Of a stretch of 64,000 nucleotides of DNA, positions 12,042-35,316 are shown one piece after another (the stretch's first letter is position 1; each line of letters opens with the position of its first letter). The stretch comes from Tubulanus polymorphus. Its lineage: Eukaryota; Nemertea; Palaeonemertea; Tubulaniformes; Tubulanidae. Both the position numbers and the translations under genes were made by a program. Location: positions 25,828,153-25,892,152 of the forward strand of contig NC_134028.1 of the NCBI RefSeq assembly GCF_964204645.1, read 5' to 3'. Below the pieces are notes generated by a model, which did not search any database, had not been told where the DNA came from, and saw only the letters and a program-made list of their open reading frames with translations.

Positions 12042-12969
12042 AGTTAATGGTACGCAGATGGCAAAACAGAGAAGAAAGGCATTTCCTACTATGAGGCACT
12101 AGAAAAATTAGTTCCAATTGATCCCTTGTCTACGTGGCCGATTCATTAACCACTAACTTAGCCCAGACTCGAAATCAGCCTGCATGTGGTTTAAACACTA
12201 AACCATCGCTATGGCTGTATTGGTAGACAGTTTGGAAATAGGTTTGGTCAGCGCTGTAACCGGGTACGGCGAAGCGTTAGACTCGGTGACTCTATTCACA
12301 AACAATGCCCTATATTCGCGATGAGTCGAAAAGATACACATTATCCGTGTAAGTTGGATGACGAGAGAAATCCCACAATGATTCAGTGAAAGATGAAAAA
12401 TTCTTGATGATGGCTAATCGTGTTTAGCCGAAACGTTGCTCAAAATATATACTCTTCTATTGAAGAATGTTTCATCTTTGACTGAATCATTGTGGAATTT
12501 CTCTCGTCAGCCCTATATTCGTGGTGTCTGTTGTACAATTACAGTAAGAGCCAGTGTATCTTTAAGATCACAGACGCCTATTTTAACCGGTTGTAATTCA
12601 TACGCGTCGTTTAATGATAAATCTGTGGCACTAATCAGTTTTGTCATCATCAGATTTGACGTTTTTCAATCCGCAATATGTTGCCATGCACTGCTGTTGT
12701 CTTCTAAAAGATACGAACAATATTTGCTTTGTTCTCTAAAATTGATGCGTTATGTCAATTTATTGTTTGAAGAGATTAAGAGTATTGTCGCCAGGAGGTG
12801 ATTTTTAAAGTTCTAAATTGGTCCTTCTTGTTTTTATCGCCAGAAAGCGCGATACCGTTCATAAAAGCACTCGCATTCGATTCGGGTGGTAAGTTTACGG
12901 TAATGGTTGATTCGGATAATCGTTATTTCCACTGAGAAAGAACATTACTGTTGTGATTTCAGTTTCAAA
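12042..12969. other. Intergenic region with an inverted repeat
   Basis: No supported gene; a 121-codon open frame at 12436-12801 has no protein-like features. It holds an imperfect inverted repeat at 12360-12500 and the presumed promoter of the VWD gene, with a TATA-like CATAAAAG near 12860. Confidence 0.5.
12360..12506. repeat. Imperfect inverted repeat around a hammerhead-like motif
   Basis: Left arm GACGAGAGAAATCCCACAAT... and right arm ...ATTGTGGAATTTCTCTCGTC are complementary over about 39 bp with a few mismatches. They enclose about 70 bp containing TTGATGA, a 6-bp stem (GGCTAA/TTAGCC) and GAAAC. It looks like the end of a mobile element; the family is unknown. Confidence 0.6.
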
Positions 12970-15900
12970 ATGCGACGCATGGCTCTTTTGATCGCTACAA
13001 TAATCAGCGGAATCATCGTTTCTTCAGGTGAGATTATAGGATTTAGTTTTTCAAAAATATCAATCGTTCATTCAGTGGGTGATTTCTATTAGGTTGGTGT
13101 ATATCGGTTTTATTGTATCATATCCTTATGAAATATTGTTTGTTTAGATCTATTTAATCTTAAATGTTTCGTCCGTTGTGATGACCTACAGCGGTGGTTG
13201 ATTTAGGTGCTGGTATCGACAGAGCTGTTCAAGCTGAAACCACGGACGGTATAACACGACAAGACTCGAATCGAGCCAAACGTCTGAGCGAAGAAGGTCC
13301 TCACAATAATGGCCGATATGAAATAGATGGAAAAGATCCATTCTACCACTTCTATAAAGGAGGAAGCAAAGATTGGGGTAAAGGATTTGATTGGAACTTA
13401 CAGGAGCCCCCGACACCACCTCCTTCGACCCCGCCTGACTGGCACTCCGATGAAATCAAGTTCGCAGTATCCGATAAGGTAGCTCACGATGCCGGTAGCG
13501 TCGACGACGGAGAGCGATCAACAAAGCATTCGAAAGATTCTAAGACCCGTAAAAACAAAAATGGAAAACCAAGAAAAGGCAAGAAGAAACCAGCGAAAAA
13601 AAGACGCAGAAATAACATGGGTAATACGTGTGAAATAGAAATGTTCATTTGTTCTTGTAACTGGTTTTTCTCAGTTGGTTCTTCTATTATAAAGCCACTT
13701 GATAATTGATATCGCAGAACCAAACCCCGCGACATTCGCGGTTTTTTGTATATTTTTCTTCAGCTGCTGAAAAAAAGTCAAATAATGAACATCGAAGAGT
13801 AAAACGATGGATTTCACAGAGCCGTACAAAAAGAGGCCGTAGACCTGGAAACTTTTTACCGATCATTCGTCGACCTGCCGCAGTCAGACCTGCGTTAGCT
13901 CATAATCCACAAATATCAAATACTGGCTGGAATCGTGGACCTCCACGTCCTGCCTGGGGTAATGTACCTACCTGGAACTCAAATCCAGTTCAACCGGCGT
14001 TAATCGGTAGCCATCGTTTTATAGGTATGTTTTCATGATAGATTTGTGTTCTTTCACGACAACTTTTCTAAAATTTCTCCACGGATATCTCAGAATAATC
14101 GACTGTCCTTGATTTATTACAGAGAGTGGGTTTTGTATCTGTCGCATCTACGGTGACCCTCACTACCAGACATATGATAACGTTCTATTGCGATTCCAAG
14201 GACGATGTCGATACACGGTCAGTAAATACGTGAACCCGGGCGACGATTGTCAGTTCGATGTCGAGATAAGCAATGAACGGGATTCATTTCGCGGTTTCGC
14301 GTCCTACGTTAAAACTGTATACGTCATGATCGGCGGAAAAGTCATCAAAATGATGAAACATAAAATAATCGAGGTACGATATTACGATTCTACCAATTCG
14401 CGAATCAACTAAAATCTTGATGAATGTTTCTCTATTTCATGAGATAGCGATCTAAATTATTTCTTCAATGATTATGATTATCTTCGAAAAGGTCGACGGA
14501 AGACGAGTTGCAATACCTACCACAATTCCGGGTGGAATTGATATTCGACATAACGGTTTCAGCGTAGAAGTACATTCGAGTGTTTGCCAGTTGACGGTGT
14601 CTTTCGATGGGAACAAAGACGCAAAGGTCGCCGTCTGGAGGCCGAAATACAGCGCGCAAACAACAGGAATGTGCGGCAACTGCGACGGTAACAAACGCAA
14701 TGATTTCCGCACGAAGGATGGTTTAAATGTGTGGGGTTTGAGGAATGCCGTCAGTTTAGTCGGTAACAGTTTCGTCGTCGCAGACGATCGAGGCAATTTA
14801 CCGCCAATGTAAGCAATTTTCGCCTCCTCTTTTCAAAAAACAATAATTTCCGCGTGTAAGTCGAATAAAACACTGTAATCTGACTGTAGTCGACTGTACA
14901 TAGATTAACAAGTTTCATGATAGAATTTTTTGCAATGAAATTCATCAAATTGAAACCACAAGGTTTCGGTTGTTGACTAAACAGCCATCATCATGTGGAA
15001 TTATTTATGGAATTATCATTTTTTCATGAATTCACCTGATGATGTCTGGCATCATTTTCATAAATTTAATCGCACTTTAAATTCTATTGTGGGACTTTTT
15101 AAATCATTATTCATAATTTTCGTGCCATAACGTTCACGTAACAACGCACATTGATGATTTCATATTATCATTATTTTTGTCCCATAAGTTGTAAGGTACC
15201 GCCACCGACTCTTCCACCATGTGACCCGTCGAAAAAGCAGTTATTCAGTTCTCGCGATTATTGCGGTATCATCACCGACCAGAGCGGTCCGTTTGGTCAG
15301 TGTATCAGTGACCCGGATGTCGACGCGAATCAGTTTTTCGACTCGTGTGTGGTCGATCTCTGTCAGGTGACCAACGACAGCATGTGGCAAGATCAACTGT
15401 GCGAGGACATCGCCGCTTTCGTCGATAAATGCACGAGTGAAAATATCGCGCCCGGAAACTGGAGAAACGAAACCAAATGCAGTAAGTAATGAAAAACCAA
15501 ATAATTCAATACTCGACGTTTATCAAGTCTAGTCTTCATGAATTTTTGATCATATCGATATTTCTCCATTCGCTCGTCTCTAGTTCCGGACTGTGGCGCG
15601 GATGAGCTGTACAGTGTTATGATGACTGGTTGTCCGGAAACGTGCGATAGTCCATTTCCGACCGCGTGCGACGAGCCAAAACAGGAAGGTTGCGCCTGTC
15701 GTGAAGGTTACGTCCGTCTAAATGACGCATGCGTGCCCAGGCAGAGTGCGGGATGTGTATTCGACGGTACGTGACTATACATCATTAAACCCCGTAACCA
15801 GAATTCATTGTCGAAAACAATCAAGAATCCTTAAAATTGAAAAAATTATCTTAAAAATAAAAAAATTATCTTAAAAACCAAGTCGAAACCAACTTACGCC

Positions 15901-16864
15901 AGTAATCCTGAACTCCCAGACCAAATCACTTCATTTTCATGGTTCCTATGAATTTTAGAGTGTTAAAATTTGAACTTCTTTCAGCCAACATCTGAATGAA
16001 ATTGATTCGTTATTTTTTGCCAGGTTACACGATGTGTGAATGTAAGGCTTACGGCGATCCTCATTTTATCACGTACGATATTGCTCGCTTGGATTTCATG
16101 GGTATCGGTCGATTTGTCTTCTCTCGAGCCTCGCTCGACGATAGACCGGAATGTTCTTTCATCGCTGAAGTCATCACCGCTCATTACAACTCGACTAGAT
16201 CCACGGCTAGTAACCCCCTCTCGTACGCTAAAGAAATAGATATCACAATAGGGGCCAATAAGATTGAGTTCTTGAAGAACCAAGTGGTCAAAGTGAGTAA
16301 ACGTATCCTAAAATCAAATCAAACCAAATTACATTGTATAGAACGCCTTTTCACTGGTAACGATATTCAAAGGCGCTGGTGAGCTCCGGATTGGAACATT
16401 CAGTGCAGCTCTCAGGTTAGGTCCACCAGTTCAACACGGAGTTGCTTTCTACTAATTACGACAAGTTTTACATAAGAATTCTACTGCAAATCATGGATCT
16501 GCAATATTGCGGTTCTTTCGAGATACTCAGGACTTTTTTGAAATGTATTTTCCAGGTGAATGGAGTTGTGCAAACGCTTCCTACACAGATAGGCGCTATT
16601 GAGTTGAATACAACTATACCGTCCGGCGTCAACGAGACTGGTGACGTGTTTCTGCATGTGGAGGGCTGCGAAATCAAGGTATTCTACGACGGAAAAACCA
16701 AAGTGGAGATATTGGTGGATAAAAACCTGTACCGGGGTCAATTGACCGGAATTTGTGGTAATTGTGACGGTGATAAGTCAAATGACTACGTCACAGCAGC
16801 AGGCATCGATGTCGTTACGAAGATTGACAGAGATAAACTCGTGGGCGAATCATGGCGATTGTAA
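12970..16864 (+). CDS. Secreted von Willebrand factor type D domain protein with a basic head
   Basis: Nine coding exons (789 aa): 12970-13027, 13192-13620, 13764-14024, 14123-14373, 14492-14808, 15189-15481, 15584-15766, 16024-16292, 16556-16864. Order: signal peptide (MALLIATIISGIIVSS); about 140 residues that are acidic and Pro-rich (PPTPPPSTPPD), then very Lys/Arg-rich (GKKKPAKKRRR); a second basic, Arg/Pro/Trp segment with dibasic sites (RVKR, TKRGRR); a VWD domain opening CRIYGDPHYQTYD and ending MCGNCDG; a C8 domain (Cys-rich exon at 15189); a TIL domain (exon at 15584, PDCG...CPETC...GCVFD); and a second VWD opening CKAYGDPHF and ending ICGNCDGDKSNDY. It stops shortly after the second VWD. 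VWD-C8-TIL cassettes occur in mucins, zonadhesin, SCO-spondin and some shell-matrix proteins; a matrix or mucus role is inference. Basic clusters may be processing sites. Confidence 0.85.
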
Positions 16865-17011
16865 ATCACAAAAAAAAACATGCTTAACAAATTATGGAGT
16901 CTTTTTTCTGAATTCTTTATCGGTAATCGGCACATCTAGTTCGTAATATTGATGATTTGGTGAATTATACTGTATTTCGTTCGTATTCCTTATATATCAC
17001 TTGCTCTTGAT

Positions 17012-17017
17012 AATAAA
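17012..17017 (+). promoter_or_regulatory. Polyadenylation signal, VWD gene
   Basis: AATAAA about 150 bp after the VWD stop codon. Confidence 0.5.
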
Positions 17018-17454
17018 CATATGCTATGAACTCAAAATATTTTTCATTATGTACTTTGGTCGATTCGTACACGACTCGGGATAATACCAAGTTCAACAAA
17101 TACTGAATCTATTAAAACAACGAACTTCGAAGATTTAATATTTATTTCATAGATATCGTAAATCACGTAACCTTTTCTTTACATCATAATGATTTTCAGG
17201 ATTATCACATGGGCGTTAGACAATGTGGACATTGCACTCAGTTCCGAGCAATGGAGGACTTTCAAATTGTCTCAGTGACGTCTTATGTTTACATTTAAAA
17301 GGTGCAAAAGAATACCTAGGCAATAAAGCTCTCAAATTTAATGTGAATCATTAATTCTATTCTTTTACTCGAGGAATTATGCTATTTAACTGCGTTCCAG
17401 CTGTTAATGTTTTAGATTAAAACGATTAAAGTTCCAACACTTGCGTATAAACTT

Positions 17455-17690
17455 TATCCTCTTAGGAAAAGTGACGAAAACCGTCGGTACGCTAAGTGGC
17501 TTTACGAGTTAGTTCACCTGGCAAGGGATATACTGCCTTAGACAATTTTGATACTTGCGGGGATAGTGCCAAGCCATAGATGAATTAAATTCTTGACCAA
17601 CCTAAGTGTTGGTCAAAGTAGAGAGTTATCCACTGCCAGGCCTTGACGCTAAATGTGAATGCGCAACACCACATTTGGGTTCGAAAAACT
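17455..17690 (+). repeat. SINE-like dispersed repeat, member 1
   Basis: Shares with 27838-28135 and 30875-31090 a series of blocks: GTGAC near the start, TTAGTTCAC, AAATTCTTGACC, a GTGTTGGTC/GTGTTAGTC block, CCACTGCCAG, and TTGGGTTCGA close to the end. The last block resembles a Pol III B box, which would suit a tRNA-derived SINE. The copy is diverged. Confidence 0.45.
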
Positions 17691-18706
17691 CACAGAAAAA
17701 ATTCCAAATCAAAACATGATATATCCTTTAACAATATGCTATTTACAATATAGATTAGATACAATATTTAGTGTGATAGAAATTTCGACAATTCGTTCGT
17801 TGGTTGTTAAAACGAATCGCAATATCCACCTCCGTTTCATCGAGTGAAACATCCTTGGTTTCATACGAAAATTATCTCGGTAAATTTTCAATACAGTTAA
17901 CAAATTCTACGTGTATAATATAATGATGGACGTACGTTTAGTGGAATACAAGAAACTACAGGGGCACTGTATAAAGTACATTCACATGGATTACTTCTCT
18001 AAGAAGTAGACGTGTTAATATAGAAGAACTACATGAGGTTTTACCAAACATTTCTACATATCACAGATACGCATTGCATGCCCTTCTTTATTGTCATCTC
18101 CACAATCAATGTCGAAATACGTTGCCTATGTCAGAAAATCGACGGCGCGACTATTATATTCATATACTACTGTCTTGTAACCGTTTAATGATAGTTTGCA
18201 ATGATTATTCTTAAACAAACAAAACATCTTTCGGATTGTTTACACGTAGAAAAATACCAAAAATATTAAAATTGGCAATTTATAATCTTAAACTTTTAAA
18301 AGTTATTTCCAAATCTCGATGTACCAAATGAGGCAGCAACAAGATTCATCCCAATCAGGTGTTTGTCTTTTCAGGCTGGGTGGTGTAAGGTTTTGAATTT
18401 CGAAATTTCCAATTATATACTTCGATTTGAACAAAAATCCTCTATGAGATCGACTTTATCTTTACTTCGCTTTCAAACCCAAACCAATTACCTTACGAAC
18501 GTCAAATCAAAACAAAATTAATCAATCAAATAAATAAGAGGGGTAATTCCCTATTTCAAGACCAAAACAACGTAAAGTTTAATGTAGCAAAATATGATGC
18601 TTCACGTGTAAAAATGTGTCAGCATCTTTCATTTTGTCATACTAATCAGATTGTAGAATTCTGCTCGTGTTTACAACATATCTGAACGGAAATACAATAA
18701 ATTCAG

Positions 18707-20450
18707 TTAGAAAGTTGTAAATTTCAGCGCAGCCGATACTACGATAGCAAACAACGATAGGTTATAACGAATTGTCTCGGCCGAACTCTTATAACCCTTT
18801 ACTTTATTACACTTATCAGTAGCGCAACAGTTTTCTGTCGCTTCAACTCGAGGTGGAGTTTTTGTAACCACCTGGAATCCTATCGCGCAGTTCGTTTTGA
18901 CATCCTCACAAGATGCTATCAAAGTTGTATTGTTTCCATCGACGATTCTACTCAACTGCAAATTAAAAAAAAACATCAATAATCATCGGAATAAAGAGGT
19001 TTTCAGTTTCTAGGCGCCGGCCATTTTGTAGCGGTCCGTCGAGGCCCGATTGTTGCGATAATTTTTTCTCATATTTGAAAAAAAAGTTTTGATTGAACAG
19101 TCCCTTGCTTGATTAATTACGATCTACACGGCATTATAATGGAAATGATTATGTAGATTTTTGCTGGCGATTCTTGAATCATTATTATTTGGAAGTATAT
19201 GAAAATACATAAAAATACCGAGGTACATACCTTGCAGACACCAGTCAAAGCAACGTCACAGGTATGAGATTCATTGACCAATGCTGCTGCTTTATCCGTT
19301 ATACACGCATAGTTCGGAGTTAGAGTTGCCACCGTGTCACAGGTCAAATTATAACAAGTGATTTTCGTTTTCTATAACGTAGAATATAACAGGAAAGTAG
19401 AAAATACATGATTAATTTCTATGGAAATGTGAGAATTTAAGACAAAATATGCCGTACCACTGTAGTGGTTGCAGCCGCTGTAGTACTAATTGCAGTCGTT
19501 GAACCAGTCGCAGTACTGGCGGGACTTGCAGTATTTGTGGTACTAGATACACTATCAGTACTAGCGGTACTTGCAGTATTTGTGGTACTAGATACACTAT
19601 CAGTACTAGCGGTACTTGCAGTATTTGTGGTACTAGATACACTATCAGTACTAGCGGTACTTGCAGTATTTGTGGTACTAGATACACTATCAGTACTAGC
19701 GGTACTTGCAGTATTTGTGGTACTAGCGGGACTACTAGAAGTGGGATCAGTGCTAGAGCAATAACCTGAAAGAAAAACAAAATGGAACTCGGAATTCAAG
19801 AAATTATTTTCCACTGATACCGAATCGCAGTATAGGCTCAAAACTGCAAAACTGGCACGTGGCCAGCAGATGAAATACTTACCGCCCATGCAAAGCAAGA
19901 ATATCGATAGCACGGCTAAAACGACAAAACGACAGAACAGTTCGAAATATAATAAAGAGACTAAATCAACAAATACATTATTCATTGAGAGTAAAGGGGT
20001 CCCAAACTTTGGAATCAAATTAGTTAATCAATGAAAACCAGTAAAAATTTGAATATTTTCAAATCAAAGATGAAACGCCGTTATGTATCTACTTTGAATT
20101 GTTTATCATCCTTTATCCATTTCACTTTAAGCTGCTAAATTTATTTAACATTACTGGTGTATCAATATCTCTGTATTTATCGCAGTTAATTTTGAATAGA
20201 AGTTCCCTTTCGGTCAACTACTACTTTTTGTACATTTAGCATTCCTTTTCAAGGTTTCATATTATACAAGCCTTGCTTTTTCTGAAACCCCAGTTTTATA
20301 TCACAACAGTATGTATTATCTTTCATATTGTACACATTGTTGCAATTCATCTCTGAAATAAATGAATGAATAAATAGTTCGATTGCCCGATTTCAACATA
20401 CCCGCAAATAAATGCATGACCGCGAGTCCTTTCAGTTTGACAGAGACCAT
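18707..20450 (-). CDS. Ly6/uPAR-like cell-surface protein with Ser/Thr repeat stalk
   Basis: Five coding exons read right to left: 20402-20450, 19883-19915, 19458-19765, 19231-19371, 18707-18955 (259 aa). The signal peptide is split over the first two exons (MVSVKLKGLAVMHLFAAVLS then IFLLCMGG). Next is a stalk of nearly pure Ser, Thr, Ala, Asn, Asp and Val, including about four copies of a 15-residue unit (VSSTTNTASTASTDS), likely O-glycosylated. The last two exons encode a cysteine-rich domain (ITCYNLTCDT ... CCATDKCN) of the three-finger Ly6/uPAR type, followed by a hydrophobic tail (LFAIVVSAALKF) consistent with GPI attachment. The longer first ORF reaching 20018 is rejected because a good acceptor (TTTTAG) at 19916 splits it in phase. 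The stalk-plus-Ly6 layout suggests a surface receptor or adhesion protein; the ligand is unknown. Confidence 0.75.
19510..19740. repeat. Coding 45-bp minisatellite
   Basis: About four nearly perfect 45-bp units, on the + strand starting GTACTAGATACACTATCAGT, flanked by partial units. It lies inside the stalk exon of the Ly6-like gene, and 45 is a multiple of 3, so copy number can change without breaking the frame. Confidence 0.92.
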
Positions 20451-20461
20451 CGTCAGGTGAG

Positions 20462-23209
20462 CTGAAATTGAAATTATCGTTATGCTTCTATCAAGGACGA
20501 AACTGCGCTGTCCGTAGGAGTAAGATAAGGAAAGGAAGATGTGTGCGGTCACTAGAACATTGCCTAGTGAATTCGATTATTTTTCAAAAATGAATAAAAG
20601 GGACGAGAAATACGGTAAAATGAAGAATTGAGAAATAGATACATTAAAATTAATGTAATGTTGAAATGCGATCACTCTCTGATCGATCGGCGATTTATTC
20701 AATCTACCAATACAGTACTGCCACGAAAAAAGAACCTAGTGACGGTATTAACTCAGTATCTTGGCTTCTACTCTGATGAATATTGTTCTTTCTCGTCGCT
20801 AGGGATGCAAAATGAAAATATTTACCTGTCGCTAATGGCAACGTACGAATTGCGGATTTTTATTATGTTCGCTATTATGTTATGCAATTGGGCGACGAAT
20901 CGGTGAAAGCGTCATGGTAACCGCATTAATAAACACTAGCCGGATTCTTTAATGCATTTTTTGCGTGATTGGAAAGTAGTGGCTTAAGTTTTACAAATAA
21001 ATGAGACTGCCTCTGTTTTGTAGTAGATATAACCGTTACGGTTAACAAATAGAAACCCACAGTTAGGTCTGTAAAACAGTATATTTTCTTGACAGTTTCG
21101 AAGCTATAACCAAGCCCCATCATCAGAAGAACAAAAACGCCAAATTTTATTTGTTAACTCTACGCTGAGATAGATATCAGTTAATTGCAGTCATAACTGT
21201 AACGGTATTCGTGGACTGCTATTTTGCAGATAACCAGAGGAAGTATCGCCCAGTATCACCCATCCCCTCCCCTATGCGTTACGTCGCTCAAAGACGCCGA
21301 AAATAGTGAAAAATTAGATAAAATCTATAAACAATAAATTTCATGACTCTTAACTCATGTTATAAACATTATTGACAGTAGACAATATGAGCAATGAATA
21401 CAAGTTATTCTTCAAGGCGTCAACAAACTTTTAGTTTTCATAATGTGATGGTTTTTGCCTCACACAATTTAGTATCGATGCAAATACACTCAAAAACTAG
21501 TAATTGAATAAGCTGATAATCGCCGAGACTTTCGATATATTCATATCATAGAACGTTTATCATAGTTATTCGATACCGGCGCTTCAAAATGCTCTCATAA
21601 TTTCAGATATCAAACTGCTAAGTACGTACTCAAAATCATCGCTTATACCACTTGTCGACACCGATATGAAATTGAATTCTAGTCGATGTTGGCAAAAGAC
21701 AATTAGAAAATTCGACACTTGTGAATTAACGACCTGAGACAGGAAATGAGACGGGTTGAAATATGTATAGCCTACATAAGTTTATAAAGATAGAATAAAT
21801 ATAGGAAAAATATCGTCAAACCGACGAAGGTGTCAAAAATCTCATCGATCATTCTATCTTATTTTAGAATAATGAAATATCAGAAATGATAATAGAATTA
21901 TCATAGAATAATTCATTTATATATTATCTAACATAATATCACATTTTATTGTAACTGAGTAAGAATGTTTTCTTTTCGGAGATTAGAATTGATATATCTC
22001 TAAATAAGAACCTACCTTTTAATAAACCGATTGTAATGTTCGTTTTTTTTTAGATGAGAGTCCGGGCTTGCAGACTATGTTGTAAAGGTTGATGCAGCGA
22101 GTTGCCGTAGCTGGTCACACATGGTTTCCACAACACTATCATAAACCATGAAAATTATTGTAGCTAGTCACGTGATATTGTAACCATAGTAATGGCTAAA
22201 CAAATCGAATTAAAAAACATCAAAAAGTCGACATCTCGGCGTGCGTGTCTGCGTGTCTGCGTGTGTGCGTGAATCGTTTGGACTGTGTGTAAGCGGTAGA
22301 TGGCGAATTCGTCGCAAATTTCGATATATTTTTCAATTTGTTTTGAGAAGATATCGAAATCGTTCGTCTTGCGTCCACTAAAGATGATTGAAAAATAGAT
22401 TTCCTTTCAATCTTCTGCCGGAATTTACAAAAAATTCTTCCGACAAAAATCAAATTGTCACTTTTTGAAGTAAGGAATACGGGATTGTTCATGTTATTAT
22501 TTTCTTATTTTTCTTAACAAAAATTTTGATTACTTCCCGAATGCTTTCCGTATCAATGAAGGGTTTTTTTCGGTTGCAATTTTAGCAATAACCAAAAGAT
22601 TTTAGCTAAACGAGGATTTGCATACAATAACTGGCATTCTTCTCTTTCTCAGTACACAGAAGCAAAACAATGTGAATCATCGGTCAGCAATTAGTCTCGA
22701 AATTAGTAGGGCCTCTTATTGAGCATCAGGTCCAGATTTCTATTATATGAACATCTACGAACTGTCTCGGATGAATCGAACATTCACTGATAGATTTATC
22801 GATCAATTAGCTTTTCATGTCTTATCGATCGATAAGACCGCTAGCTTTATTGATAAGTCGTGTTTAAGTCAGTAGATTCCGTGCTGATTGACTGTTCTGA
22901 CCCGTTATCCAGCGCAACTCCGACCTTCCGTGTTGCGCTGTCTACTCAATTTCACTCATTAAATGATGGCTGAATGCCACCCTTTTAATAATTTAATGCT
23001 TTTATTGATAGTTTTGTGAGATAGCGGCGTGAGGTAGCGGTTTACAGCGGCAACTATGGAAACAATGGACGATCCAATTGAGCGCTGCAGTATGAGTTGA
23101 ATGTGTTACGGTGGATGGTTTGATGCATCTATCCAACAACCATGCTGCATCGGTTCTCTAGATGATGCGGGCGTCCTGTCGTAAACTTATACAACAAACA
23201 AACGAAAAT
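20462..23209. other. Intergenic region between divergent genes
   Basis: No gene I can support. It holds a hammerhead-like motif on the minus strand (21095-21126), a short GTGTCTGC/GTGTGTGC simple repeat (about 22240-22272), and the putative promoters of the Ly6-like gene (-) and the CACNG-like gene (+). Confidence 0.5.

Positions 23210-35316
<12,107 letters not shown>

Larger units (their letters stand above)
6347..12042. repeat. Tandem segmental duplication, unit 2
   Basis: Direct repeat of positions 1-5715, carrying carboxypeptidase copy 2, small membrane protein copy 2 and the same spacer. Most differences are scattered single bases. The least conserved parts are the intron at about 8200-8275 and the 3' flank at about 9420-9960. 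Confidence 0.93.
16865..18706. other. Intergenic region between convergent genes
   Basis: Contains the 3' UTR of the VWD gene, a possible orphan 3' exon at 17199-17282, a SINE-like repeat (17455-17690) and otherwise AT-rich sequence with no gene I can support. The VWD gene (+) and the Ly6-like gene (-) converge here. Confidence 0.5.

Noticed and set aside
12436-12801. 121-codon ORF
   Set aside because: Begins inside an inverted repeat, has no domain or splice context, and its composition looks random.
19465-19764. Plus-strand ORF rich in Val/Leu/Ala
   Set aside because: Shadow of the Ser/Thr minisatellite exon of the minus-strand Ly6-like gene.
19437-20018. Single long minus ORF starting at 20018 as the Ly6 first exon
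   Set aside because: Splice signals at 19883, 19915 and 20402 give a better signal peptide in phase; the 20018 start is not needed.
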